From Acidovorax delafieldii (lineage in GTDB: Bacteria; Pseudomonadota; Gammaproteobacteria; Burkholderiales; Burkholderiaceae_C): a stretch of 64,000 nt of DNA. The notes under the pieces are model-generated. The model saw only the letters and a list, made by a program, of their open reading frames with translations. It was not told where the DNA came from and made no database searches. Below, in pieces: positions 17,970 to 26,979 of the stretch. The stretch's first letter is position 1. Every line of letters starts with the position of its first letter. Position numbers and translations under genes: made by a program. The stretch covers positions 372,001-436,000 of the forward strand of contig NZ_VJWE01000012.1 of NCBI RefSeq assembly GCF_007993815.1. The letters are read 5' to 3'.

Positions 17970-19295
17970 ATGACCGCCAACAGCGAACCCCTCACCGCCA
18001 ACGAAGCCAACACCGCCCGCCGCCGCGGCCTTACCCTCATCGCCGCAGCCGTCGCGCTGGTGGCCATCGGCTGGGGCGGCTGGCACTGGGCCAATGGCCG
18101 CCATGTCGAGACCACCGACAACGCCTATGTGGCCGGCAACGTGGTGCAGATCACGCCGCAGATCGGCGGCACCGTGGTGTCCATCGGCGCTGACGACACC
18201 GACTATGTGAAGGCCGGCCAGTTGCTGGTCAAGCTCGACCCCGCTGACGCCCGCGTGGCGCTGGAGCAGGCCGAGGCCCAGCTCGCCCAGACGGTGCGCG
18301 AAGTGCGCACCCTGTATGCCAACAACTCCACGCTCAAGGCCCAGGTCAGCCTGCGCAGCGCCGACCTGGCCCGTGCCCAGGCCGATGCTGCCCGCGCCCA
18401 GGACGACGTGAACCGCCGCACCCCGCTGATGGCCAGCGGTGCCGTGGGCAAAGAAGAGTTCCAGCACGCCACCGCTCAGCTGGCCGCCGCCAAGAGCATC
18501 GTGGCCGCCGCCCAGTCGGCCGTACTGGCCGCACAAGAACAACTGGCCGCCAGCCAGACGCAGACCGAAGGCACCTCGGTCGAGCAGCACCCCAATGTGC
18601 AGCGTGCCTCGGCCCGCGTGCGCGAGGCCTACCTGGCCGTGCAGCGTGCCCAGCTGGTCGCCCCGCTGGACGGCCACGTGGCCAAGCGCGGCGTGCAAGT
18701 GGGCCAGCGTGTGCAGGCCGGCGCCCCGCTGATGACGCTGGTGCCGCTGAACGACCTGTGGGTGGACGCGAACTTCAAGGAAAGCCAGCTCAAGACCCTG
18801 CGCATCGGCCAGACCGCCGAGCTGGAAGCCGACGTGTACGGCACCAAGGTCACGTACCACGGCACGGTGACCGGGCTGGGCGCCGGCACTGGCGCTGCCT
18901 TTGCGCTGCTGCCCGCACAGAACGCCACGGGCAACTGGATCAAGGTGGTGCAGCGCGTGCCAGTGCGCATTGCGCTCGACCCCAAGGAAGTGGCAGAGCA
19001 CCCGCTGCGCGTGGGCCTGTCGATGGAAGTCAAGGTGGACACCGCCGACCAGAGCGGCAAGACGCTGGCCGACACCCAGCGCACCACGCCCGTGGCCGCC
19101 ACGGCTGTGTTCGACGAGCAATTCAAGGCGGCCGACGACGAAGTGGCGCACATCATCGCCGCCAACCTGGGCCGCAATGGCAAGGCCGCCTTGGCCGTGG
19201 CGTCGCCCAAGGTGAGCAGCCAGCCCGCAGTGCAGGCGCAAAAGCATGCATCGGCCCCGGCGCAGCCCGCCGTGCAATCCCCGGTGGTGCAGTAA
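17970..19295 (+). CDS. emrA: EmrA-like membrane fusion (HlyD) protein
   Basis: A 441-residue periplasmic adaptor anchored by one N-terminal membrane helix (about 20-42, LTLIAAAVALVAIGWGGW). The barrel start ETTDNAYVAGNVVQITPQIG is the classic EmrA signature. A long alpha-hairpin follows (about 95-225), then the lipoyl half QLVAPLDGHVAKRGVQVGQR. The C-terminal 40 residues are low-complexity Ala/Gln/Pro. It couples the inner-membrane EmrB to the outer-membrane factor just upstream. Confidence 0.93.
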   Translation: MTANSEPLTANEANTARRRGLTLIAAAVALVAIGWGGWHWANGRHVETTDNAYVAGNVVQITPQIGGTVVSIGADDTDYVKAGQLLVKLDPADARVALEQAEAQLAQTVREVRTLYANNSTLKAQVSLRSADLARAQADAARAQDDVNRRTPLMASGAVGKEEFQHATAQLAAAKSIVAAAQSAVLAAQEQLAASQTQTEGTSVEQHPNVQRASARVREAYLAVQRAQLVAPLDGHVAKRGVQVGQRVQAGAPLMTLVPLNDLWVDANFKESQLKTLRIGQTAELEADVYGTKVTYHGTVTGLGAGTGAAFALLPAQNATGNWIKVVQRVPVRIALDPKEVAEHPLRVGLSMEVKVDTADQSGKTLADTQRTTPVAATAVFDEQFKAADDEVAHIIAANLGRNGKAALAVASPKVSSQPAVQAQKHASAPAQPAVQSPVVQ

Positions 19296-19311
19296 GCGGG
19301 GTTGACCGAGC

Positions 19312-20955
19312 ATGACTGCCGCCAACCCCACTGCAGACACCGCAGGCCAGGCCCCCGCTCCGGCGGCGCCTGCTGCGGTGTCGCCACCAGCAGCCCCCCC
19401 CGGGCCGCCTGCTGTCTATCCGCCGCTGCAGGGCACCGCCCTGCTGCTGGGCACACTGTCGCTGTCGCTGGCCACGTTCATGAACGTGCTGGACTCGTCC
19501 ATCGCCAACGTTTCCATCCCGGCCATTGCCGGCGACCTGGGCGTGAGCCCCGGCCAGGGCACCTGGGTCATCACCAGCTTTGGTGTGGCCAATGCGATCT
19601 CGGTGCCGCTCACCGGCTGGCTCACGCAGCGCTTTGGCGCGGTGCGGCTGTTCACCATGAGCGTGCTGCTGTTCGTGCTGACCTCCTGGCTGTGCGGCTT
19701 TGCGTCGTCGCTGGAGATGCTGGTGTTCTTCCGCGTGCTGCAGGGCCTGGTGGCCGGGCCGATGATTCCGCTGTCGCAGACCCTGCTGCTGGCGAGCTAC
19801 CCGCGTGCCTTGGCCGGCACGGCCCTGGCCCTGTGGGGCGTGACCACGCTGGTCGCGCCGGTGGTGGGGCCGCTCCTGGGCGGCTGGATCACCGACAACA
19901 TCTCCTGGCCGTGGATCTTCTACATCAACGTGCCCGTGGGCCTGCTGGCCGGGGTGCTGACCTGGGGCATCTACCGCAAGCGCGAGACCCCCATCCGCAA
20001 GCTGCCGATTGACACCGTGGGCCTCAGCCTGCTGGTGTTGTGGGTGGGCGCGCTGCAGCTCATGCTCGACAAGGGCAAGGAGCTGGACTGGTTTGCCTCG
20101 GGCGAGATCATCACCATGGCCGTGGTCGCGGTGGTGGCGTTTGCTGTCTTCCTGGTGTGGGAGCTGACCGAAAAGCACCCGGTGGTGGACCTGAAGCTCT
20201 TCAAGGGCCGCAACTTCACCTTTGGTGCGCTGGCGCTGTCGGTGGCCTACGCACTGTTCTTCGGCAACGTGGTGCTGCTGCCGCTGTGGCTGCAGCAGTG
20301 GATGGGCTACACGGCCACCTCAGCCGGCATGGCGCTGGCGCCGGTGGGCGTGTTCGCCATCCTGCTCACGCCGCTGGTGGGCAAAAAGGTCGGCCAGTGG
20401 GACCCGCGCCGCATGGCCACGGGTGCGTTCATCGTGTTCAGCACGGTGCTGTGGATGCGTTCGCAGTTCACGGTGCAGACGGACTTCATCCACATCCTGA
20501 TCCCCACCCTGCTGCAGGGCGCGGCCATGGCGTTCTTCTTCATCCCGCTGACCACGCTGACGCTGGCGGGTGTGTCGCCAGACCGCATCCCGGCGGCAGC
20601 AGGCTTGTCGAACTTTGTGCGCATCACCGCCGGTGCCATGGGTACGTCGATTGCCACCACGCTGTGGGAGAGCCGCGCCGCCATGCACCACGCGCACCTG
20701 ACCGAAGGGCTGGTGCAAGGCCAGGGGGTGTTCGCGCAGACGCTGGACGGCCTGGTGGCCTCGGGCCTCACGCAGATGCAGGCGCTGGCGCAGATCAACC
20801 GGCTGATCGACCAGCAGGCATTCACCCGCGCGGCCAACGACATCTTTTTGGGCTCGGCCGGGTTGTTCCTGCTGCTGATCGGGCTGATCTGGCTGACCAA
20901 GCGCCCTGCGCGCAGCGGCGGTGCGGGCGCGGCAGACGCAGCGGGGGCCCACTGA
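19312..20955 (+). CDS. emrB: EmrB/QacA-type MFS drug exporter (DHA2, 14 helices)
   Basis: A 547-residue proton-driven exporter. A Pro/Ala-rich cytoplasmic tail of about 37 residues precedes helix 1 (LATFMNVLDSSIANVSIPAI, DHA2 motif D). QGTWVITSFGVANAISVPLT and the motif LTQRFGAVRLF (motif A) follow, then motif C-like GVTTLVAPVVGPLLGG. It begins 16 bases after emrA. Together with emrA and the outer-membrane lipoprotein it forms a tripartite pump, probably for hydrophobic or aromatic toxicants. Substrate not readable. Confidence 0.94.
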   Translation: MTAANPTADTAGQAPAPAAPAAVSPPAAPPGPPAVYPPLQGTALLLGTLSLSLATFMNVLDSSIANVSIPAIAGDLGVSPGQGTWVITSFGVANAISVPLTGWLTQRFGAVRLFTMSVLLFVLTSWLCGFASSLEMLVFFRVLQGLVAGPMIPLSQTLLLASYPRALAGTALALWGVTTLVAPVVGPLLGGWITDNISWPWIFYINVPVGLLAGVLTWGIYRKRETPIRKLPIDTVGLSLLVLWVGALQLMLDKGKELDWFASGEIITMAVVAVVAFAVFLVWELTEKHPVVDLKLFKGRNFTFGALALSVAYALFFGNVVLLPLWLQQWMGYTATSAGMALAPVGVFAILLTPLVGKKVGQWDPRRMATGAFIVFSTVLWMRSQFTVQTDFIHILIPTLLQGAAMAFFFIPLTTLTLAGVSPDRIPAAAGLSNFVRITAGAMGTSIATTLWESRAAMHHAHLTEGLVQGQGVFAQTLDGLVASGLTQMQALAQINRLIDQQAFTRAANDIFLGSAGLFLLLIGLIWLTKRPARSGGAGAADAAGAH

Positions 20956-20977
20956 GAGGTTTCGGCACAGGTTTGGA

Positions 20978-21035
20978 GAAAAAACAGCTGCAAGCGCTAG
21001 TCAAACATGCGCCTGCAGCTATCATTTTTGATATG
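20978..21035. repeat. Dispersed intergenic repeat copy
   Basis: Contains CAGCTGCAAGCGCTAGTCAA and CAGCTATCATTTTTGATA. It has the GCGCTAGTC and AGCTATCA blocks of the family, with the spacer changed. It lies between emrB and the DUF3309 gene. Confidence 0.65.
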
Positions 21036-21185
21036 AATCTGCGGGGTCTCGTCCGGGCACAACCCGCACATCCCACAGTGGGTGTCGGAAATCCCTGACC
21101 CAGTGGCGGGCGCGGCACCTGCGGGCAGTTCGCGGGGTGCACCCAACAATGCACTCACCGCAAACCACTCCAACAAGGAACTGCC

Positions 21186-21344
21186 ATGTCACTCTCGCTG
21201 ATTCTTCTGATCGTTCTGATCCTCATCCTGGTCGGCGCCCTGCCCACCTGGGGCCACAGCCGCTCATGGGGCTACGGGCCCAGCGGCGGGATTGGCCTGG
21301 TGGTGCTGATCCTGGTGATCCTGCTGCTGATGGGCCGGATATGA
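21186..21344 (+). CDS. DUF3309 family small membrane protein
   Basis: A 52-residue protein. It starts MSLSLILLIVLILILVGALP, has the conserved central TWGHSRSWGYGPSGG, and ends with a second hydrophobic helix and LLLMGRI. This is the whole DUF3309 pattern: two short membrane helices around a Trp/His/Gly loop. AAGGAACTGCC precedes the ATG. Function is unknown; the family is widespread in proteobacteria and often linked with stress regulons. Single gene with its own terminator. Confidence 0.9.
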   Translation: MSLSLILLIVLILILVGALPTWGHSRSWGYGPSGGIGLVVLILVILLLMGRI

Positions 21345-21411
21345 CCGGTAGCTGAACTTCCGGTGCAGGCCACACAGCGCCTGCCGAGGAGAAGTTTTCA
21401 AATGCACACAT

Positions 21412-21438
21412 AGGGCCCTTCCGAGGGCCCTTTGTCTT
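21412..21438 (+). terminator. Terminator-like hairpin after the DUF3309 gene
   Basis: AGGGCCC (21413-21419), loop, then AGGGCCCT (21424-21431) followed by TTGTCTTT. The stem is strong and the T tract interrupted. Confidence 0.6.
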
Positions 21439-21503
21439 TGGCGCTTTGTAGGAGGGTGGCGCGGCATGGCGGCCACCCGGACTCGGCCAGAAACACGCAA
21501 ATG

Positions 21504-21536
21504 ATCAATTCGCAGCAAAAATACAATCAAATTGAT
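21504..21536. promoter_or_regulatory. AT-rich operator-like repeats before the PAS kinase gene
   Basis: ATCAATT (21504-21510) and AATTGAT (21530-21536) are inverted 19 bases apart. The second lies in ATCAA-A-TTGAT (21526-21536). The following 60 bases are very AT-rich, fitting a promoter for the kinase at 21606. Confidence 0.35.
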
Positions 21537-21605
21537 AACATTGGCATTTTAATCATTTATTTGATATAAACGATAAATACAAAACATCGCCATACCGCCC
21601 AGACC

Positions 21606-23285
21606 ATGCCCTCATCCCCCTACCCCGTTGGCAACATGCGGCAGGTTCAGATCCGTCTGCTGCAGGGCATCCTGTCAGCCAATGTGGCTTTTGAGTTGCT
21701 GTTGCTGGCGGTGGGCGCTACCGGGCTAGTTCCCTCCCCAGGGTCGTGGAACCTTGCCCTGGGAACTGGCACCGCGGTCATGATGGCGCTGTGGTGGGCC
21801 TTGCGCTGCTGGCCGCGGGTCTATGTTCCGGTGGCACTCATCCAGACCCTGATCGGGATGGCACTTTTTACCTATGCCCTGTGGCAACCCCTGGGGCACG
21901 AGCTGCGCGCCGTGTGGTTCCTGATTGGGGTGGGGGCAGCCTACCTGCTGCTGGGGCGGGCCGCGGGCGTCTGCTATACCGTCCTGACACTGGCGCTGGT
22001 AGTGGGTAGCAACGGCATGCAGAGCGCGCCGTATTCGCTGCATGCGCTCATCATCTTCACACTGGCGCTGTCGCTGAGCAGTTTGTGTTTTTACCTGTTC
22101 GTCGGTGAAGCCCTCCGCCTGTACCGGCACCTGTCCGAGCGGGACCAGCAGTACACCTTGCTGACCGAGGGCGCCGAAGAGGTCATCTGGCGGATCAACC
22201 CCGACATGACGGTGGCGTACGTGAGCCCCGCCGACGAACGGGCGCGCGGCGTGCCCGCCCGCGACGTCATCGGAAGATCCATCTTCAAGGCCCTGACGCC
22301 CGAGGGTGCCGAGGCACTGAGACAGGCAGTGCGCGAGCGGCGGCAACTGCTAACGCCGCCCATGCGCTGTGCCAATGGCAGCGTCCGCTGGTTCGAGATG
22401 TCCAGCCGCCTGTACCGCGACGCCTCGGGCCAGCCCGCCGGCTACCACAGCATCGGCCGCGACGTGACCGCCCGGCGGGAGCTGGAGCAGGCATTGCATG
22501 CCGAGCGCGAGCATCTGGAGGCTCGGGTCAAGGAACGAACGGCGGCGCTGTCTCTCGCCAAGGAAGCCGCAGAGGCTGCCCTGCGCACCAAGAGCATCTT
22601 TCTCGCCAACATTGGGCACGAGTTGCGTACCCCCATGACGCTGATCCTGGGGATGACCGAACTGGTGCGCAACCGCTCGCAGGATGAGCGCCTGAAGCCC
22701 GTGCTGAACAATGTGATGGATGCGGCCAAAGGCCTCATGCGCATGCTCAACGACCTGATCGATCTGGCTGCGCTGGAAACACGCCAGGTAGCGTTCCAGT
22801 TTGCGCCGCTATCGGTGCCAGAGCTGGCGGCAGATGCGGTGCAACTGCTGGAGCCGCAGGCGCGCCAAAAAGGCTTGCAGATCTTCCTGGCCCTCGATGG
22901 CGTGGGCACCGACGCCAGCCACGTGGGGGACGCAGACCGTATTCAGCAAGTGCTGGTCCACCTGCTGGACAACGCCGTGAAATTCAGCCTCTCGGGTCAC
23001 ATCCAGCTGACCCTGGAGACCGAGCAGGACACCCCTGATGCGACGGTGTGGCGGCTGCGCGTGACGGACGAGGGTATTGGCATTGCGGCCGGTGACCAGC
23101 ACCGCATCTTCACGTTGTTCGAACAGGTCGACGGGTCATCCACGCGCAGCTTTGAGGGTGCGGGACTGGGGTTGGCGCTGTGCAAACGCCTCGTCGAGGG
23201 CATGGGGGGCAGCCTGGGGGTGGAGAGCGAACCGGGCAAGGGCAGCAGCTTTTGGGTGTCGCTGCCGCTGCCCAAGGTCACCTGA
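21606..23285 (+). CDS. Membrane PAS-domain sensor histidine kinase
   Basis: A 559-residue protein. Five or six membrane helices occupy about 18-167, with no large periplasmic loop, so the signal may be intramembrane. A PAS domain follows (180-290; EEVIWRINPDMTVAYVSPAD), then a coiled coil (292-325). The HisKA box is IFLANIGHELRTPMTLILGM with His338. HATPase motifs: HLLDNAVKFSL (N box), VTDEGIGIAAGD (G1) and FEGAGLGLALCKRLVEGMGG (G2). There is no receiver domain and no adjacent response regulator on this strand, so it may be an orphan or work through a remote partner. Confidence 0.92.
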   Translation: MPSSPYPVGNMRQVQIRLLQGILSANVAFELLLLAVGATGLVPSPGSWNLALGTGTAVMMALWWALRCWPRVYVPVALIQTLIGMALFTYALWQPLGHELRAVWFLIGVGAAYLLLGRAAGVCYTVLTLALVVGSNGMQSAPYSLHALIIFTLALSLSSLCFYLFVGEALRLYRHLSERDQQYTLLTEGAEEVIWRINPDMTVAYVSPADERARGVPARDVIGRSIFKALTPEGAEALRQAVRERRQLLTPPMRCANGSVRWFEMSSRLYRDASGQPAGYHSIGRDVTARRELEQALHAEREHLEARVKERTAALSLAKEAAEAALRTKSIFLANIGHELRTPMTLILGMTELVRNRSQDERLKPVLNNVMDAAKGLMRMLNDLIDLAALETRQVAFQFAPLSVPELAADAVQLLEPQARQKGLQIFLALDGVGTDASHVGDADRIQQVLVHLLDNAVKFSLSGHIQLTLETEQDTPDATVWRLRVTDEGIGIAAGDQHRIFTLFEQVDGSSTRSFEGAGLGLALCKRLVEGMGGSLGVESEPGKGSSFWVSLPLPKVT

Positions 23286-23360
23286 TACGGTTCCAGCACC
23301 AATACGCGTGCTCACAGCACAGGTGGCATGTAACCGGTGCACCCTTACGGTTCAGGCTGT

Positions 23361-23948
23361 TCAGGCAGTCCGTGTCGAGGGCGCACGCCGCTCTGCCAGA
23401 GCGAACGCCGAAGTCAGCGCTGCAAACTCGTCCTTGGCCACGGTGCCATCGGCGTTACCCGCACGGTCCATCACCTGCAGCACGGCTTGCGCGAACGGAT
23501 CGCTGCCCGCCTGCTGGCCTTTGGTGCGGGCCAGCCCCTTGAGGAATTCATCGTGGGTGATGACACCATCCTTGTCCGCGTCAAAGCCCGCCGTGAGCTG
23601 CTGCTTCTGATCCTCGGTGGCACCAAACCGGGTCAGCAACGCCTGGAAATCGTCCTTGGACACGGCCCCTGCCACACGGCCACCGGGCAGTGCTGCAGTG
23701 GCCTGGCCGGACGAACGCCCCACGGTCATCCCCGCGCCAGAAGGCTGGCCCTGGGTGGCCAGAGCGCCCTGCCCGGCCATCCCCGCCAGCGTCTGCGCCT
23801 CGGGGCTGAGGGTGACCACGGCCGAGGGCTCGGGTGCCACCGCCTCACCCCCACGCCGCGCGGACGCCTTGCCCGCGCCACTGGAGGCCGCATTGAAAAT
23901 CATCGACGCTACCGATGCGAGGCCGGAAATGAGAGGGGACATCGCCAT
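23361..23948 (-). CDS. EF-hand domain protein
   Basis: A 195-residue protein. The start at 23948 follows ACAGGAGTTC; longer ATG starts are rejected. Residues 23-95 are Ala/Gly-rich. One canonical EF-hand loop DADKDGVITHDE (123-134) and one degenerate loop AGNADGTVAKDE (163-174, first Asp replaced by Ala) are visible, with helices between them. It probably binds Ca2+ as sensor or buffer. The N-terminus (MAMSPLISGLASVASMIFNA) is hydrophobic without a clear cleavage site. It lies beside the two-component genes but is not obviously cotranscribed. Confidence 0.85.
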   Translation of the reverse strand: MAMSPLISGLASVASMIFNAASSGAGKASARRGGEAVAPEPSAVVTLSPEAQTLAGMAGQGALATQGQPSGAGMTVGRSSGQATAALPGGRVAGAVSKDDFQALLTRFGATEDQKQQLTAGFDADKDGVITHDEFLKGLARTKGQQAGSDPFAQAVLQVMDRAGNADGTVAKDEFAALTSAFALAERRAPSTRTA

Positions 23949-24129
23949 GAACTCCTGTGTGGCGACAGCCCGGTACCTTTGACCTGTCCGCAAGTCACCG
24001 CATCGCCCAGATGCACCAAGGGTAGCGGACAGCAGCCCGTACGGTGGGCGAGTAAGCCAACAGTTTTCACGCCAGTTTTGCGAATGGACAGCGGGCTGGA
24101 GGCTGCGCGCCCGGGAGTCGCACGTGATC

Positions 24130-24966
24130 CTAGGCACTCCCTCTGCCCGGCATCACCACCCGAATGCAGGTGCCCCCACCCGGACGCTGCAGCACCAGCA
24201 AGTCACCGCCCGCCATCTGCGCACGGTGGTTCATGCCTGCCACCCCATGGCCTCCCAGTGGGCTGCCTTCGCCAGCGTGAAGCAGCATGCCGCGCCCGTT
24301 GTCGCTGACCTCGGCACACCAGGACTCGGCACCCGCACGGTAACGCACACCCACCGAGACCTCGGTGGCGCCCGAATGCTGCAACACGTTGCTCAAGGCC
24401 TCCTGAACAATGGCAACCAGGTGCATGGCACTGTCGGCATACGGAAAACTGGACAACGGCGGAATTTGCACATCCCACACCATGCGAATGCCACGCCGAT
24501 CGAGCACGGGCTGGATGCGGTGCCGGAGCCGGGCCAGGCGGTCAGCAAATGGCTCGTCCGCCGCATCCATGGAGTCCACCACGAGTCGCAGGTCCAGCAT
24601 GCACTTGTCGAGCAGCGAACGGAGTTCACGCACTGCGGGCGGCTCGGTCTCCAGCAGCGCCATGGCAAAGACCAGCTGTGCGCCCAGGTTGTCATGCAAG
24701 TCCTGCGCAATGCGCCGCCGCTCTGCCGTCACCTCGGCACTGGCGCGCAGCCGCAGCCGGGGGCGCCACTGCAGGGCCCGCGGCAGTTGCACCAGCAGCA
24801 GGGCCCCCAGGCCCACCGAGATCACCAGGGCGGCCAGCTCCCACCATTGCCGATCCGACGGCCTCTCCTCGTCATAGCCATAAAACGCCGTCGCAAGGAG
24901 CGCCCACTGCAGCAGCCACATGCACATGCAAGCGATGGCGAACAACGGGGGACGTGTGCGAAACAC
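24130..24966 (-). CDS. NarL/DegS-type sensor histidine kinase
   Basis: A 278-residue kinase with two membrane helices (about 10-29 and 43-62), too close for a real sensor domain. The HisKA_3 box ERRRIAQDLHDNLGAQLVF carries His91. ATPase motifs: IVQEALSNVLQHS (N box), VSDNGRGM (G1) and GGHGVAGMNHRAQMAGGDL (G2). It lies 94 bases downstream of the LuxR-type regulator gene on the same strand, and the two surely form a pair. The input may come from a membrane partner or a fused stress signal. Confidence 0.92.
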   Translation of the reverse strand: MFRTRPPLFAIACMCMWLLQWALLATAFYGYDEERPSDRQWWELAALVISVGLGALLLVQLPRALQWRPRLRLRASAEVTAERRRIAQDLHDNLGAQLVFAMALLETEPPAVRELRSLLDKCMLDLRLVVDSMDAADEPFADRLARLRHRIQPVLDRRGIRMVWDVQIPPLSSFPYADSAMHLVAIVQEALSNVLQHSGATEVSVGVRYRAGAESWCAEVSDNGRGMLLHAGEGSPLGGHGVAGMNHRAQMAGGDLLVLQRPGGGTCIRVVMPGRGSA

Positions 24967-25060
24967 CGCTCAATCCTGGCTTTCTGGGTGGCGTGGGCAA
25001 CCGAGAGCACACCTGGTGACCGCACAACCCACACACGCGGCAGCCACCTGCATCACTCCG

Positions 25061-25879
25061 TCAAAAGAGCCCCCGCAGCGAGGCGAAGCGCACCGCCTGG
25101 GCACGGGTGCGCACCTGCAACTTGCGGTAGATGTTGCGCAAGTGGGTGTTGACCGTCATGCTGCTGATGAGCAGGCGCGCCCCCACCTCGACGCTGGTGT
25201 AGCCGCTGGCCACCATGCGCAGGATTTCCTTTTCCCGTGTGGACAGCCGATCTGCCTCATCGGGCTGCCGTCGCTTGTTTTCGGCCGAGTGGGTGCGGTC
25301 AAACCGCTGCAGCAACCGCCGCGCCAGGTTGGGGGTAATGGAGGCGCCACCATTGGCCACCTGCAACACGGCTTGCGAATAGTTGCCGAACCACGAGTTC
25401 TTGCCCACATACCCCGTGGCCCCCAGTTCGAAGGCCCGCAGGACCTGCTCGTCGTTTTCCATGACCGAGATCACGACCGTCTGGGCTGATGGGCGCACAG
25501 GCTTCACGTAGTGCAACAGGTCAAAGGCGTCACCGTCGCCCAGGTTCAGGTCCACCAGGAGCACATCAAAATCGTGATTCTTGATGGCCTTGCGTCCCTC
25601 GCGGACACTGCCCGCCTGCGCCACCAGCAACGTGCGGGCATCGGCCATCAGCTCCTGTGCAATCACCAGGCGGATGTGCGGATCGTCGTCCACCAGCAAG
25701 ACCCGCACCGGATTGGCCTCCTGCCCAGTGAGGAAGGCGGGCCAGACCGATGGCGGATTGGAATAGGTTTCAAACCGGCCCGACGGAAGCGATGCAAGGT
25801 CGCGCGCACTCTGCTTTGAAAGCAACGCTGAAGACGTCAACGTTTGCGATGGTGTATCGACCTGCCAACTGCTGCTCAT
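25061..25879 (-). CDS. LuxR/NarL-type response regulator
   Basis: A 272-residue regulator, with an unusual unstructured extension of about 57 residues before the receiver. REC domain 58-175: VRVLLVDDDPHIR, phosphoacceptor Asp110 in DVLLVDLNLGDG, and the switch segment. LuxR HTH 205-265: LSTREKEILRMVASGYTSVE, then ISSMTVNTHLRNIYRKL. The start at 25879 is supported by GCAGGAG upstream. It is divergent from the curli-like locus across a 475-base gap, recalling csgD facing csgBA, so it may control that locus (inference). Confidence 0.9.
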   Translation of the reverse strand: MSSSWQVDTPSQTLTSSALLSKQSARDLASLPSGRFETYSNPPSVWPAFLTGQEANPVRVLLVDDDPHIRLVIAQELMADARTLLVAQAGSVREGRKAIKNHDFDVLLVDLNLGDGDAFDLLHYVKPVRPSAQTVVISVMENDEQVLRAFELGATGYVGKNSWFGNYSQAVLQVANGGASITPNLARRLLQRFDRTHSAENKRRQPDEADRLSTREKEILRMVASGYTSVEVGARLLISSMTVNTHLRNIYRKLQVRTRAQAVRFASLRGLF

Positions 25880-26354
25880 GGGTGAACTCCTGCGGACGTG
25901 GTGGTGGGCCCCGATGGACTGGGTCTTTCGGTGGACGCATCTGCATGCAACTCTTGCGTTCACATGCATGTTCTCCAACGCACTCATGCCCCTCTGTACG
26001 GCAGCGCACACAGTGCGCCAAATAAATTTCAAGGTCCAAATATATTTGGCAATGTTGCCCAAGTAGCAATTGGTTACTACCTGACTTTCTTCGGCCGATC
26101 TCATGTGGTGCGGGCGGCCAAGCCGCGCTGGCAAAGGCTTTGCGCGGGTCCAAGGGTTGAACCGCTCCGCTGTATGAGGTAGCCCGCCCGGCGTATTCGC
26201 ACGAATCGCATCGGCTCGCACACTGAACTCCGACAGCGCCTAACGGCCACCGGTTCTCAAAAAAACCAGGCCTGAAAGCGCCGTCCAACCCCCTCTGCAC
26301 CGCAGGTTCGCTGCGGTTGCAGCCAGTGTAGAAGTCATCCTTGAAGGATCTGTC
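25880..26354. promoter_or_regulatory. Long divergent promoter region, response regulator / repeat-protein locus
   Basis: A 475-base gap with no supported ORF. The middle (26020-26080) is AT-rich within a GC-rich genome and carries the palindrome at 26036 plus a partial copy CCAAATAAATTT at 26018. GAAGGAT before 26355 is a Shine-Dalgarno. The rest shows nothing recognisable. Confidence 0.55.
26036..26049. promoter_or_regulatory. Perfect AT-rich palindrome CCAAATATATTTGG
   Basis: A 14-base perfect palindrome with a half-like copy CCAAATAAATTT starting 18 bases upstream. It sits midway between the divergent regulator and the repeat-protein gene and could be an operator for either. No factor is assigned. 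Confidence 0.45.
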
Positions 26355-26828
26355 ATGAAAACCCTTGCTTTCATCACGCTCAGCGTCATCGCCTCCGCCG
26401 CCATGGCCACCGGTCCGGTCCCTTCCACTCCGGACATCACCATCACCGGCAATTCCACGCAGTCGGTATCCCTGACGTCGGTGTCCGTCAACAACAACTC
26501 GACGGGCTCGAAGAGCGAAGCCTTCCAGAACCTGGCCTCCAACACCGGCAACGTCACCATCAGTGGCAATTCGACCCAGACGGTAACGGGCTTTGGCGGC
26601 AATCTGACCAACACCGCCAGCGGCAGCGAAGCCTACGCCAGCCAGAACCTGTCATCCAACGTGGGCGAAGTCACCATCATTGGCAACTCCAGCCAATTCA
26701 CCTCGATGATCAACTCGTCGGTCAATAACCTCTCCAGCGGCAGCAACAGCAAGGCGGTGCAAAACATCGCCTCCAACAACGCCTGCTTCACCTGCCAGCC
26801 CACCAAGCCCGCCGGCTGGCCCTACTGA
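26355..26828 (+). CDS. Secreted protein of three exact 39-residue Asn/Gln/Ser repeats (curlin-like candidate)
   Basis: A 157-residue protein. Signal peptide about 1-19 (MKTLAFITLSVIASAAMATG). Residues 27-65, 66-104 and 105-143 form three in-register 39-residue repeats, each beginning (I/V)TI-x-GNS(T/S)Q and ending QN(L/I)(A/S)SN. The spaced Gln/Asn/Ser positions on short strands recall the stacked ladders of curlin (CsgA/CsgB) beta-solenoids, but the repeat is longer and I do not recognise the family. The tail has a CxxC (Cys144, Cys147) and ends GWPY. It is the first gene of a run whose third product is CsgG/HfaB-like, so an exported fibre subunit is a reasonable inference. Confidence 0.85.
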   Translation: MKTLAFITLSVIASAAMATGPVPSTPDITITGNSTQSVSLTSVSVNNNSTGSKSEAFQNLASNTGNVTISGNSTQTVTGFGGNLTNTASGSEAYASQNLSSNVGEVTIIGNSSQFTSMINSSVNNLSSGSNSKAVQNIASNNACFTCQPTKPAGWPY

Positions 26829-26979
26829 GATCGGCACCAGCTCGGCTGGTGAATAGACCTGCGAGGGTCTGATTCCGGCAGCACATCAGTGCCCGGATGA
26901 GTTCGTGCCAGGGGCACACCGGCAAGGCTGCAAACAGCAGTGCGGGTGGGCCCCTCATTCTCACCATAGGAGGTGTTCC

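Noticed and set aside
26340-26354. Hairpin ATCCTT-G-AAGGAT hiding the Shine-Dalgarno of 26355
   Set aside because: A one-base loop cannot form; it is simply a palindromic ribosome site.
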